Shown one piece after another: positions 44,016-53,635 of a stretch of 64,000 bases of DNA. The position numbers and the translations under genes are program-made. Origin of the DNA: Caccoplasma_A sp045587545 (GTDB lineage Bacteria > Bacteroidota > Bacteroidia > Bacteroidales > G3-4614); the NCBI GenBank assembly GCA_045587545.1, contig JAZNCN010000010.1, positions 62,001 to 126,000 of the forward strand, written 5' to 3'. The notes under the pieces were generated by a model. It saw nothing but the letters and a program-made list of their open reading frames with translations, did not search any database and was not told the DNA's origin. Position 1 is the stretch's first letter. The number at the start of each line of letters is the position of its first letter.

Positions 44016-47000
44016 TTATGCGGCTTCGTTGCCAAATAGGTCATATCCCATCTCTTGGAGCGGGTACAAATATTTTTTTGCACTCTCCTCATCTCCATTT
44101 TGGATAAAGAACCTAATTGCTGTTCTTAATGTGTATTGATGTTTATAAATGTCTTGAGATAATGAGTTTAGTTTATCTTCGTCAAGTGAGGCAAACCAAA
44201 TCATATATTCCAATGAGTTGTCGGCAATCTCGGTCAGCAAGGCTTTTCCCTTCTCTGTCTCTCCCAAACTGTAATATGCCATAGCCGGTTGAATTGAGAG
44301 GTAGTCGTGTTTTACGGCTGTAGAAGGTATTTTTTCGCACATATAGTCAAGTGCTTTTAGTGCCTTATCCTCTTCGCCTTCCAACATAAGGGCGTCAATA
44401 AGGTCAACAAACAACATTCTCATGGTATAACTCATACGACGAATATTTTCATCTAAATATATATCTGGGTTGTCAATTCCGCCCCATTCAAATTTATTCA
44501 TCATATTGTCATACATGCTTTCGGTGTCAATCATGCTGTCGTCTTCTTCAATTTCGCTCTTAACGGGTAAAATCTTATATGCCAATCCCACTCTTACAAA
44601 GTAGTCGCGTAGGTTCACATACATATCAGGGCCAACTGTAACAGCGTAATATATTGGTCTCTCCCAACCCTCTTTTGATATTGAGTTTATCATACTTAAA
44701 ACAGCAATTTCGTTAAGGGTAAGACTACTCTTATTGGTAAAGTCTATATTAATTCTGTCAACAATTCTATCGCGTAACTTTTCGGGTATTTTATCTTCAA
44801 CAGCCTCTTTATCTACATCAATATACATCTTCTCGCAAGGGATATGGTCAACCGATATTCCGTATGCCGGAATATCTTTTGTCCATTTCTCTTCAGAGAA
44901 AAGGAAGTTTAGAGCATCGTTTAGAGATTGAGGCTCTTTGTTAAATCGGTCTAAAATATATGCATACACCAATTTGCCATTGCCATATCTGTTCCAATCC
45001 ATATCAATTGGCAGAGGTGTTGATTCGTATGCTTGACTCTTCATTTGGTCAACATACCAATCGGTTTGCAGATAACTTAGGTTACATACTCTTACATCGG
45101 TACGGTAACCCTCTGTCTCTTGTGCATACCACAATGGGAAGGTGTCGTTATCGCCATTAGTGAAGATTATACCGTTAGGTTCAATACAACTTAAGTAGTT
45201 TTTTCCAAAGTCGCGTGCCGCATAACGTCCTGCGCGGTCGTGGTCGTCCCATGTCTGGCTTACCATTTGAAGGGGAACAAACAGACACAGTATAGTTGCC
45301 AAACCTGCAACCAATGCGCTATCTTTTTTGGTAATGTACTTTTGTAAAAGATGATATACTCCGGCAACGCCCAATCCAATCCATATGGCAAAGGCGTAGA
45401 ACGAGCCTGCATAGGCATAATCCCTCTCTCTCGGCTGATATGGCGTTTGATTTAGATATATGACAATTGCCAAACCTGTCATAAAGAAGAGGAAGAATGT
45501 AATCCAAAAGCCTTCAATGCCTTTTTGCCCTGAGTATGCTTGATACAATAAGCCTATTAAACCAAGCAAAAGTGGTAGCATATAAAATACGTTTCTGCCC
45601 TTGTTCTCTTTAAGTTCCGATGGTAGAAATTCGGCATCGCCCTCAAGATGTTTATCAATAAAGCTGAAGCCTGTAATCCAATTTCCTTTGTGAATTTCGC
45701 CGTTACCCTGAATGTCGTTTTGACGACCTGCAAAGTTCCACATAAAGTAACGCCAATACATAAAGTTAACCTGATAACTCAAGAAGAATTTAATATTCTC
45801 TATAAACGTAGGTTTGTTTACTGTTTTGCTCCCGTTTAAGGTATTAACTTTAACAGGTGAGCCTTTAAAATTGCTCCACTCTTTGTATGCTTCAACGTGA
45901 TGCGCTTGTTGGCTGTACATACGGGGGAAGAGCATATTTAATTCAGGATTATAGATATAATCTCTCTTATGGTCGGTAACCACGTAACGGTCTGGTTCAT
46001 TCTCGTTGTTTTTGATAGCTCGTTTCCAGATGGCTTTGCCCTCTTTGCTTGTGGCGTTTCCGTTTTCATCACGAACTACATCTGATACAAATGTATAACC
46101 GAAAGCTAAAGGTCTTTCGCCATATTGTTCGCGGTTAAGATAGCTTGCCAATGCAAATACATCTTCGGGAGAGTTTTGGTCCATAGGGGTATTTGCTGTT
46201 GAACGAAGCAGAATAAGTGCATACGAAGAGTATCCTATAAATACCACCATAATTGCTGTAAGAACCATGTTAAGCAATCTTACATTTACTGTTTTTTTGA
46301 CAAACATAAATATTGCAAAAGCGGCAGCAATCACTAACGATATAATTATATTATCGCTTACAAAAGGAATACCAACCATAATAATGCTGATTAAGAAAGA
46401 TGCTCTTAATCGCATCATGCTTTTTTGTGTGAATGTTTCGTACAATCCCCAGCACATGCAACCTATAACCAAGAAGAAATATACTACCACTCCTGTGTTA
46501 TAAGGCATTTTAAGCAGATTTACAAAAAGAAGTTCAGCCCAACCTGCTACCTTTATAAATCCGGGAACCAATCCGTACAATATAAAGAATATGAGCATGA
46601 ACGATACCAAAAGTGCTATAATAGAGCCTTTTGACGTTGGTGCTTTCCATTTCTTGTAGTAGTAAACAAGAACTATTGCAGGGATACATAGCAAGTTAAG
46701 AAGGTGTACGGCAATAGATACACCCATTATATATGCAATAAGGATAATGTATCGGTATGAGTGTGGCTCGTCGGCATGGTTTTCCCATTTTAGTATAAGC
46801 CAGAATACCAATGCGGTACAAAAAGATGAGTAGGCATAAACCTCGCCCTCAACTGCCGAGAACCAGAAGGTATCGCTGAATGCGTATGCAAGTGCACCAA
46901 CTGCTCCTGACCCCATAACAGTTATAATTTTTGATAAAGAGAAGTCGTCGTTTTTGATAACTATCTTTTTTGCAAGGGCAGTAATTGTCCAAAATAGCAG

Positions 47001-47273
47001 TAAGATAGTTGCCGCACTAAACATTGCCGACATAAAGTTTATGCACCATGCCACTTGTGTGGGGTCTGATGCAAAGTTGGCAAAGAAACGCCCTGTAAGC
47101 ATAAAAATGGGGTTGCCGGGTGGGTGTCCCACCTCTAACTTATATGCCGATGATATAAACTCGCCGCAATCCCAAAAACTTGCGGTAGGCTCTAACGTAA
47201 GAGTATAAACAATACCGGCAATCAGAAACATTGCCCAACCCAATACGTTATTCAATTTTTTGTATAATTCCAT
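44016..47273 (-). CDS. DUF2723 multi-pass membrane protein (GT117, O-mannosyltransferase-like)
   Basis: 1085 residues. About 12 hydrophobic segments occupy the first 650 residues; the C-terminal third is soluble with TPR-like helices. The first periplasmic loop has TASFWDCGEFISSAYKLEVGHPPG (key residues WDCGEF and GHPPGNP), the acidic active-site-like motif of GT-C glycosyltransferases related to protein O-mannosyltransferases. A second conserved stretch FTNGDNDTFPLWYAQETEGYR follows near 685 (key residues GDNDTFPLWY). Bacteroidota O-glycosylate exported proteins, and this family is a candidate for such transfer, but its substrate is unproven. It starts 47 bp after miaB and ends 16 bp before the deacetylase gene. 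Confidence 0.88.
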   Translation of the reverse strand: MELYKKLNNVLGWAMFLIAGIVYTLTLEPTASFWDCGEFISSAYKLEVGHPPGNPIFMLTGRFFANFASDPTQVAWCINFMSAMFSAATILLLFWTITALAKKIVIKNDDFSLSKIITVMGSGAVGALAYAFSDTFWFSAVEGEVYAYSSFCTALVFWLILKWENHADEPHSYRYIILIAYIMGVSIAVHLLNLLCIPAIVLVYYYKKWKAPTSKGSIIALLVSFMLIFFILYGLVPGFIKVAGWAELLFVNLLKMPYNTGVVVYFFLVIGCMCWGLYETFTQKSMMRLRASFLISIIMVGIPFVSDNIIISLVIAAAFAIFMFVKKTVNVRLLNMVLTAIMVVFIGYSSYALILLRSTANTPMDQNSPEDVFALASYLNREQYGERPLAFGYTFVSDVVRDENGNATSKEGKAIWKRAIKNNENEPDRYVVTDHKRDYIYNPELNMLFPRMYSQQAHHVEAYKEWSNFKGSPVKVNTLNGSKTVNKPTFIENIKFFLSYQVNFMYWRYFMWNFAGRQNDIQGNGEIHKGNWITGFSFIDKHLEGDAEFLPSELKENKGRNVFYMLPLLLGLIGLLYQAYSGQKGIEGFWITFFLFFMTGLAIVIYLNQTPYQPRERDYAYAGSFYAFAIWIGLGVAGVYHLLQKYITKKDSALVAGLATILCLFVPLQMVSQTWDDHDRAGRYAARDFGKNYLSCIEPNGIIFTNGDNDTFPLWYAQETEGYRTDVRVCNLSYLQTDWYVDQMKSQAYESTPLPIDMDWNRYGNGKLVYAYILDRFNKEPQSLNDALNFLFSEEKWTKDIPAYGISVDHIPCEKMYIDVDKEAVEDKIPEKLRDRIVDRINIDFTNKSSLTLNEIAVLSMINSISKEGWERPIYYAVTVGPDMYVNLRDYFVRVGLAYKILPVKSEIEEDDSMIDTESMYDNMMNKFEWGGIDNPDIYLDENIRRMSYTMRMLFVDLIDALMLEGEEDKALKALDYMCEKIPSTAVKHDYLSIQPAMAYYSLGETEKGKALLTEIADNSLEYMIWFASLDEDKLNSLSQDIYKHQYTLRTAIRFFIQNGDEESAKKYLYPLQEMGYDLFGNEAA

Positions 47274-47291
47274 ATTCTGAATATGCTAAAT

Positions 47292-47322
47292 CTAACAACT
47301 AAAAACTAATAACTAACAACTC
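47292..47322. repeat. AACTAAC-type heptamer repeat
   Basis: Runs of CTAACAACTAAAAACTAATAA-type units in the miaB-GT117 gap. Same family as at 43326-43362. Confidence 0.55.
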
Positions 47323-48652
47323 AATCAACTGTTTTTCCCAAAAGCGTAGCTGATGATGAGTCGTAAATTTCGACCATCACTCTGTCGCCAATATGGTAGT
47401 TACCCTTATCAAATACAACGGTTTTATTTTGTGGTGTTCTACCACAAAGTTGCTCGCGAGAGCGTTTTGAAAATCCCTCAACCAAAACCTCAAAGCGTTT
47501 ACCTATATCACGACGGTTACTCTCTGCCGAGAGTTCGTTTTGCAACTCAATCATACGTTGCAAGCGGGCAATTTTAACCTCTTCGCTGATATTATCGGGT
47601 AACTTCTTTGATGCAAAAGTTCCGGGACGCTCAGAGTATTTAAACATAAACGAAGAGTCAAAACCAACTTCACGCATAAGCGATAGGGTCTCTTCAAAAT
47701 CCTCTTCAGTTTCAGAGTGAAATCCGCTGAACATATCGGTTGAGATACCGCAGTCGGGTATATATTTTCTTATGGCTGCAATTCTCTCCAAGTACCATTC
47801 GCGAGTGTATTTACGGTTCATCAGTGCCAAAATTCTGTTTGAACCCGATTGCACAGGCAGGTGAATATGGTTACAAATGTTATCGCACTCGGCAATGGTT
47901 TTCAAAATTTCATCGCTCATATCTTTAGGGTGCGATGTGGTAAACCTTACTCTTATGCCTTCACCTGCATTTTCCGAAACCATTCGTAATAGTGTGGGGA
48001 AATCGGTCTTTTCGCCGTTTTCGTCGACATACATATACGAGTTAACATTCTGTCCCAAAAGGGTAATCTCCTTGATACCCTTCTCTTTAAGCGAATTAAG
48101 TTCGTTTATGATGCTTTGTGGCGGACGGCTTCTCTCTCTTCCGCGAGTGTAAGGTACAATGCAGTATGAGCAAAAATTATTGCAACCACGCATTATCGAA
48201 ATAAATCCCGATATTGATTTGCCTATCTTCAAAGGGAGAATATTTTTGTATGTCTCAACGGTTGACAGGTTTATATTAATAGCCTTTTGACCGCACTCAA
48301 CCGCACCTACAAGGTTTGGGAGATCGGCATATGCGTCAGGGCCCGCCACAAGGTCAACGCCATGTTCGTTAATCAGCTCCTCTTTAACCCTCTCAGCCAT
48401 ACAACCAAGAACTCCAACAATAAGTTTTCTCTTTTTTTGTCGGAGGCTGTTCATAAATTGCAAGCGACCCAAAACTTTTTGTTCGGCATTATCTCTAATG
48501 GAGCAGGTATTCAAAAAAACTGCATCGGCATCGTTTATGTCGTCGCAAAGGGAATAACCGCAAGTCTCCATAATAGAGGCAACAACTTCACTGTCCGCCA
48601 CATTCATTTGGCAACCATAAGTCTCAATAAACAGCTTTTTATCCTCAGACAT
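47321..48652 (-). CDS. miaB: MiaB, tRNA-2-methylthio-N6-isopentenyladenosine synthase
   Basis: 443 residues. A radical-SAM methylthiotransferase that modifies A37 of tRNAs reading UNN codons. The N-terminal UPF0004 domain binds the auxiliary cluster with ETYGCQMNVADSE (Cys14), Cys50 in NTCSIRDNA and GCMAERV (Cys84). The radical-SAM motif CNNFCSYCIVPYTRGRE (near 157) and the C-terminal TRAM domain (about 378-440) are present. First gene of the leftward operon; the minus-strand element TATTTTTG at 48687-48694 is a good promoter candidate. Confidence 0.96.
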   Translation of the reverse strand: MSEDKKLFIETYGCQMNVADSEVVASIMETCGYSLCDDINDADAVFLNTCSIRDNAEQKVLGRLQFMNSLRQKKRKLIVGVLGCMAERVKEELINEHGVDLVAGPDAYADLPNLVGAVECGQKAININLSTVETYKNILPLKIGKSISGFISIMRGCNNFCSYCIVPYTRGRERSRPPQSIINELNSLKEKGIKEITLLGQNVNSYMYVDENGEKTDFPTLLRMVSENAGEGIRVRFTTSHPKDMSDEILKTIAECDNICNHIHLPVQSGSNRILALMNRKYTREWYLERIAAIRKYIPDCGISTDMFSGFHSETEEDFEETLSLMREVGFDSSFMFKYSERPGTFASKKLPDNISEEVKIARLQRMIELQNELSAESNRRDIGKRFEVLVEGFSKRSREQLCGRTPQNKTVVFDKGNYHIGDRVMVEIYDSSSATLLGKTVD

Positions 48653-48686
48653 ACTTTTTTATCAGAATAATTTGTAAATTTGAACG

Positions 48687-48694
48687 CAAAAATA
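48687..48694 (-). promoter_or_regulatory. -7 promoter element of miaB
   Basis: Minus strand reads TATTTTTG (TAnnTTTG), 35 bp before the ATG. Confidence 0.5.
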
Positions 48695-48860
48695 CGAATA
48701 AGCGAGCAAAATAATATCAAGTTTACTTGAATATTTTACAGCGAGCGAAAGTATTTTCGAGGTTCCACCTCAAAATTACTAAAATCTAACGGATAATCAG
48801 TAGATTTAAATAGTTATATTTAATTAAATAGAGAACAAAAATATAAAAAACAATACAATT

Positions 48861-50339
48861 ATGGCATTTAAAACATTAACAGCCCAAGAGGCAGCATCGC
48901 ATATATTCAACGGTGCAAAAATAGGTTTTGGCGGATTTACTGCATCAGGTACCCCAAAAGTTGTATCAGCTGCTTTGGCAGAGAAAGCTGAGGCAGAGCA
49001 TGCTCAAGGTAACGAGTTTAAAGTATCGTTATATACAGGAGCATCATCGGGCGATATGCTTGACGGAGCTTTGGCTCGTGCAAAAGCAATAGATGCACGT
49101 ACTCCATACCAATCAAACAAATCATCGCGCGAAGGTATCAATAAAAACGAGATACAATATTTTGATATGCACCTTTCGCATTTGGCTCAAAATCTTCGTT
49201 ACGGGTTTTACGGTAAATTGGATTTTGCCATAGTTGAGGCTTGTAAAGTGTATGACGATGGTCGTATAATTCCGTGTATGGGAGTGGGTATTGCTCCAAC
49301 AGTGTGCGATTTGGCTGAGAAAGTTATAATTGAGTTAAATCACCATACACCTGAGGCAATAGAGGGCTTCCACGATATTTATCAACCTGCCGACCCTCCA
49401 TATCGCAAAGAGATACCCGTTTATACACCATCTGACCGCGTAGGAGTGCCTTACATACAAATTGACCCCTCAAAGATAATTGGCGTTGTTGAGAGCAATT
49501 TGCCCGACGGTGTAGCTCCTTTTACTCCTGCCGATGAGGTAACAAATAAAATTGGTGAGAACGTATGTAACTTTTTGGTATCAGAGTTAAAAGCAGGGCG
49601 TATTCCTTCATCGTTCCTACCCATACAATCGGGTGTAGGTAACATTGCAAATGCAGTTTTGGGTTCGCTTGGTTCAAACCCTGATATCCCACCATTTGAG
49701 ATGTACACCGAGGTTGTACAAGACTCGGTTGTTGGTTTGATGAAGAGCGGAAAATGTAAGTTTGCCAGCGGTTGTTCACTAACCGTTAGCGATGCTGTGA
49801 TGGACGAAATTATAGCTGATGTTGACTTCTTCCGCGATAAAATTGTGCTTCGTCCACAAGAGTTGTCAAACAATCCCGAGGTAGTTCGCCGTATGGGACT
49901 TATTACCATAAATACAGCTCTTGAGGCAGATATTTTCGGTAATATAAACTCAACACACGTTACCGGTACAAAAATGATGAACGGAATAGGTGGTTCGGGC
50001 GATTTTACCCGTAACGCTTATCTCTCAATATTCACCTGCCCATCTGTGGCCAAAGGTGGTAAAATCAGTGCTATAGTGCCAATGGTATCGCACCTTGACC
50101 ATAGCGAGCACTCTGTATCAATACTTATTACAGAGCAGGGTGTTGCCGACCTTCGTGGTAAATCGCCACGTCAAAGGGCCGAGGCAATAATTGAGAATTG
50201 TGCACACCCAATGTATCGCCCATTGTTGCGCAAATACCTTGAGATGGGAGCAGGACATACACCTCACACCCTATCGGCAGCATTTGCAATGCACACAGCA
50301 TTCAACGAGACAGGCGATATGAGCAATGCCCAATTTTAA
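48861..50339 (+). CDS. Acetyl-CoA hydrolase/transferase family: succinyl-CoA:acetate CoA-transferase-like
   Basis: 492 residues, about the length of AarC/Cat1-type enzymes. These move CoA between acetate and succinyl-CoA (or related acids), fitting an anaerobic acetate/succinate/propionate fermenter. The catalytic glutamate sits in MYTEVVQDSVVGL (near 283), the CoA-binding loop in QSGVGNIANAVLGSLG (near 256), and the GSGDFTRNAYLS oxyanion stretch near 377. No signal peptide: cytoplasmic. An outer-membrane protein gene overlaps its stop by 1 bp, so they are co-translated. Confidence 0.93.
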   Translation: MAFKTLTAQEAASHIFNGAKIGFGGFTASGTPKVVSAALAEKAEAEHAQGNEFKVSLYTGASSGDMLDGALARAKAIDARTPYQSNKSSREGINKNEIQYFDMHLSHLAQNLRYGFYGKLDFAIVEACKVYDDGRIIPCMGVGIAPTVCDLAEKVIIELNHHTPEAIEGFHDIYQPADPPYRKEIPVYTPSDRVGVPYIQIDPSKIIGVVESNLPDGVAPFTPADEVTNKIGENVCNFLVSELKAGRIPSSFLPIQSGVGNIANAVLGSLGSNPDIPPFEMYTEVVQDSVVGLMKSGKCKFASGCSLTVSDAVMDEIIADVDFFRDKIVLRPQELSNNPEVVRRMGLITINTALEADIFGNINSTHVTGTKMMNGIGGSGDFTRNAYLSIFTCPSVAKGGKISAIVPMVSHLDHSEHSVSILITEQGVADLRGKSPRQRAEAIIENCAHPMYRPLLRKYLEMGAGHTPHTLSAAFAMHTAFNETGDMSNAQF

Positions 50340-51106
50340 TGATGAGAAGATATATTTTACTGATAATCTTAATATCTCTCTTTACAGCGGTAAAAGCGCA
50401 AGAGACGGTATCGGACGAGATTGAGTTCTCTGCCGACCGTCCCGGTATGGCAACCGGGACAACTCTTATGCAACACAAAAAGGTGATGTTTGAGGGTGGA
50501 TTTGAGTTTAATTACTCAGAAGGTTGGAACTCACATTTACTGCCAACTGCATTGATACGCTGGGGAGTACTTCCCAAAATGGAGTTGCGTCTGCAATACG
50601 ATGGTTCGCTTGACAGAGAGGAGAGTTGGCTTTACAACGCGGGACCTCTTACAATTGGTACAAAAGTTGCCCTATTTGATGCAAGTCAAAGCAAATGGGC
50701 TCCCAATATAGCCTTTATGGCAAACTTTGCCATACCTGTTCGTAAAGATGCAGGCGAGCTCTTGCCAATGTTCCATTTTATGTTTGATAAAGACCTATGC
50801 AATTGGCTAAATGTAGGTTTTGATGCAGGAGTGGAGTGGGATACATTTTTTGATAATTCACCCGCAACATTTTTGGCTCTATGCTTGGGCTTTTCAATAA
50901 CCGACGATTTAGGAGCTTTTGTTGAGAGTTATAACTATATAATTCCAACACAAGGTAATGGTGCGGAGGGCGATTGTAACATTGATTTTGGCTTTAACTA
51001 TATGGTTTCGCCACGTGTACAACTCGATGTTTACTCATCAGTAAATTGTCAAAATCCGGCACAAAGCTCAAACATAGGAGTTGGAGTAGCTTGGTTAATA
51101 AATTAA
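50339..51106 (+). CDS. Putative outer-membrane beta-barrel transporter (phenol_MetA_deg-like)
   Basis: 255 residues. A signal peptide (to about residue 20, TAVKAQ) precedes a short N-terminal stretch FSADRPGMATGTTLM, characteristic of the Phenol_MetA_deg/transporter barrel family, then repeated amphipathic strands ending GVGVAWLIN. It probably forms a small outer-membrane channel. The start codon overlaps the CoA-transferase stop (TAATG). A second ATG three bases on is equally usable. Whether the pairing with a CoA-transferase is functional is unknown. Confidence 0.78.
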   Translation: MMRRYILLIILISLFTAVKAQETVSDEIEFSADRPGMATGTTLMQHKKVMFEGGFEFNYSEGWNSHLLPTALIRWGVLPKMELRLQYDGSLDREESWLYNAGPLTIGTKVALFDASQSKWAPNIAFMANFAIPVRKDAGELLPMFHFMFDKDLCNWLNVGFDAGVEWDTFFDNSPATFLALCLGFSITDDLGAFVESYNYIIPTQGNGAEGDCNIDFGFNYMVSPRVQLDVYSSVNCQNPAQSSNIGVGVAWLIN

Positions 51107-51204
51107 AATAGCTACAGAAAAGCTTTGTTATAATTGATAAACTTAAAAGGGAAGTTCAGTAAAATATTAAATTTCACCCACTTCCTACGATAACAGAATA
51201 AAAG

Positions 51205-52116
51205 ATGCGAAAAGAACAACATGCACAATCAATAAGAGAGACGGTGCAGAAACTTTCAAACGACGACTCTTTGAAGATTTTATGTAATCCGCAACAAGAG
51301 GGGGCTCCAATGCCCTCGGCTAAGGAGTTGCGTGAGATTATAGAGCTTTGTCGTTCAATTATATTTCCCGGATATTTTGGACACTCGCGTGTTGATAGCG
51401 ACACGTTGCCATACCACTTGGGTGTAAATTCGGAGAGATTGTTTAAACTTCTTACCGAGCAAATTCTTGCAGGGTTATGCAGTGAATGTGGTTGCAAAGA
51501 GGGTATAAATATTGGCGAGTGCAGAGATAGGGCAAAGGATATTTCGTCAGAGTTTGTGGCTTCGTTACCCGAGTTGCGCAGGGTATTGGCTACCGATGTT
51601 ATTGCCGCTTATAACGGAGATCCTGCTGCCGAAAGTTATTCGGAGGTTATATTCTGTTATCCTGCCATAAGGGCAATTAGTAACTATCGCATAGCTCACC
51701 GTCTTATGGAGTTAGGTGTGCCTCTAATCCCGAGAATTATATCTGAAATGGCTCACTCCGAAACAGGTATTGATATTCACCCTGCTGCTACAATAGGCGA
51801 ATATTTTACTATTGACCACGGTACAGGTGTTGTTATTGGTGCTACTGCAATATTGGGTAATAATGTAAAACTATATCAAGGAGTAACTCTCGGTGCAAAG
51901 AGTTTTCCGTTAGATGAGAACGGCAATCCTATCAAGGGTATTGCCCGACACCCAATTATTGGCGATAACGTTATTATATATTCAAATGCTACTATTTTGG
52001 GCCGAATTACCATAGGCGAAGGTGCTACAATTGGTGGTAATATATGGATAACAGAAGATGTTGCTTCGGGCGAAGTAGTAACACAATCAAAAGCTAAACA
52101 AAGAAAAGATAAATAG
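51205..52116 (+). CDS. cysE: Serine O-acetyltransferase
   Basis: 303 residues. It acetylates serine to O-acetylserine in cysteine synthesis. The C-terminal left-handed beta-helix hexapeptide repeats carry the catalytic and acceptor residues in SETGIDIHPAATIG (His near 193) and IDHGTGVVIGATAILG (Asp-His near 208), followed by YQGVTLGAKSFP. The N-terminal 140 residues form the long helical domain of the EpsC/Bacteroidota subtype. The C-terminus is basic. It starts 98 bp after the outer-membrane gene and heads the cysE-rlmL-dppIV run. Confidence 0.93.
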   Translation: MRKEQHAQSIRETVQKLSNDDSLKILCNPQQEGAPMPSAKELREIIELCRSIIFPGYFGHSRVDSDTLPYHLGVNSERLFKLLTEQILAGLCSECGCKEGINIGECRDRAKDISSEFVASLPELRRVLATDVIAAYNGDPAAESYSEVIFCYPAIRAISNYRIAHRLMELGVPLIPRIISEMAHSETGIDIHPAATIGEYFTIDHGTGVVIGATAILGNNVKLYQGVTLGAKSFPLDENGNPIKGIARHPIIGDNVIIYSNATILGRITIGEGATIGGNIWITEDVASGEVVTQSKAKQRKDK

Positions 52117-52120
52117 AGGA

Positions 52121-53635
52121 ATGAGTAAAAAGTTTGAACTTATAGCTAAAACTTTTCAAGGTGTTGAAGAGGAGTTGGCTACCGAGATAGAGGCTCTTGG
52201 TGGTGAAGATATAGAGATAGGACGCCGTATGGTGTCGTTTAAGGGCGACAAGGAGCTGATGTATAAAGCAAACTTCTTTTGTCGTACGGCTTTGCGTATT
52301 TTAAAGCCTGTATATTCTTTTAAGGCAACAGATACCGATGAGTTATATGCCAAAATAAAGGAGTTTGATTGGCAAACAATTATTACACCAAAGGGAACCT
52401 TCTCAATTGACTCGGTGGTAAATTCGGACGATTTCCGTAATTCACGTTTTGTTACATACCGTGTTAAAGATGCAATTGTTGATTATTTCACTGAGCTTGG
52501 TGGTGAACGCCCTTCGGTGCGATTAACAAATCCTGACATATACCTTAATGTGCATATCTCGCATAACGAGTGTACGATATCTCTTGACTCTTCGGGTGAG
52601 AGTCTTCATAAACGTGGGTATCGTGTTGCTCAAACCGAAGCTCCTATTAACGAGGTTCTTGCTGCCGCTATGTTATTAAAGGCTGGTTGGGACGGTTCAA
52701 AAGATTTTGTTGATCCCATGTGTGGTTCGGGAACTCTGCTTATTGAGGCTGCCCTTATAGCAACAAATACAGCACCTGGTTTGTATCGCAAAGGATATGC
52801 GTTTGAAAAATGGAACGATTTTGATGCAGACCTTTTACAAGAGATTTATAACGACGACTCGCGTGAGCGTGAGTTTACACATAAGATTTATGGTGCCGAT
52901 ATCTCTCCGCAAGTTATAGAGATTGCCCGTCAAAATATAAAGGGAGCAGGCATGGAGCGTTACATATCGCTCGAAGCTAAATCAATTCAACGTTGGGAGG
53001 AGGCCCCTCAAAATTGTTTGGTGGTAACAAATCCCCCATACGGAGAGCGTCTTAACCCACGCGATTTGGAGGAGATATATTCGTCGTTGGGTACAAAACT
53101 AAAACATATATTTACAGGTTGCGATGCATGGGTAATCAGTTCATCAATGGAGGGCTTTGACAAGATTGGTCTTAAACCTTCGCAAAAAATTGCCTTGATG
53201 AACGGTTCGTTGGAGTGCGAGTTCCGCGAATACCAAATTTTCGGAGGCACATACAGTCAGCACAAAAAGGCTGTTGCCGAGGGTAAAACCGCAACTCCAC
53301 AACGTAAGGAGAAGAGCAAATTTGCAAAACGTGATGAGTTTAAGAGAGAGGGAGGCAAAAAAGAGAAAACTTTTGCCAAATCAAACGATAAGAAGAGATA
53401 CTCTTTTGATGACCGTAAAGCTCCTAAGGAGTTTAAACCTAAAAAAGGAGAGAAACGTCCCGATTTTAAACCTCAGCCTGAAAAAACTACACCAAAATTT
53501 CCGTATGAGAAGAGAGAGTTACATGGTGATGAGTTTGTTTCAAAATTTGTAACATTCCGTCAGCCTTCAATGCTCGAGGGAGCCTCATCGGGAGAGGCAA
53601 AACAATTTAGAAAACGTAAAAAAAAGGAGGAGTAA
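52121..53635 (+). CDS. THUMP-domain class I SAM RNA methyltransferase (RlmL/YpsC-like) with basic tail
   Basis: 504 residues. THUMP domain about 50-160 and an RlmL-type SAM domain with DPMCGSGTLLIEAAL (near 200) and catalytic NPPYGERL (near 305), as in m2G-forming 23S rRNA enzymes. The last about 120 residues are a Lys/Arg/Glu-rich disordered tail (for example KEKSKFAKRDEFKREGGKKE) absent from compact homologues and likely an extra RNA- or ribosome-binding segment. It lacks the second methyltransferase domain of E. coli RlmKL. It begins 4 bp after cysE, and dppIV overlaps its stop by 1 bp. Confidence 0.9.
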   Translation: MSKKFELIAKTFQGVEEELATEIEALGGEDIEIGRRMVSFKGDKELMYKANFFCRTALRILKPVYSFKATDTDELYAKIKEFDWQTIITPKGTFSIDSVVNSDDFRNSRFVTYRVKDAIVDYFTELGGERPSVRLTNPDIYLNVHISHNECTISLDSSGESLHKRGYRVAQTEAPINEVLAAAMLLKAGWDGSKDFVDPMCGSGTLLIEAALIATNTAPGLYRKGYAFEKWNDFDADLLQEIYNDDSREREFTHKIYGADISPQVIEIARQNIKGAGMERYISLEAKSIQRWEEAPQNCLVVTNPPYGERLNPRDLEEIYSSLGTKLKHIFTGCDAWVISSSMEGFDKIGLKPSQKIALMNGSLECEFREYQIFGGTYSQHKKAVAEGKTATPQRKEKSKFAKRDEFKREGGKKEKTFAKSNDKKRYSFDDRKAPKEFKPKKGEKRPDFKPQPEKTTPKFPYEKRELHGDEFVSKFVTFRQPSMLEGASSGEAKQFRKRKKKEE

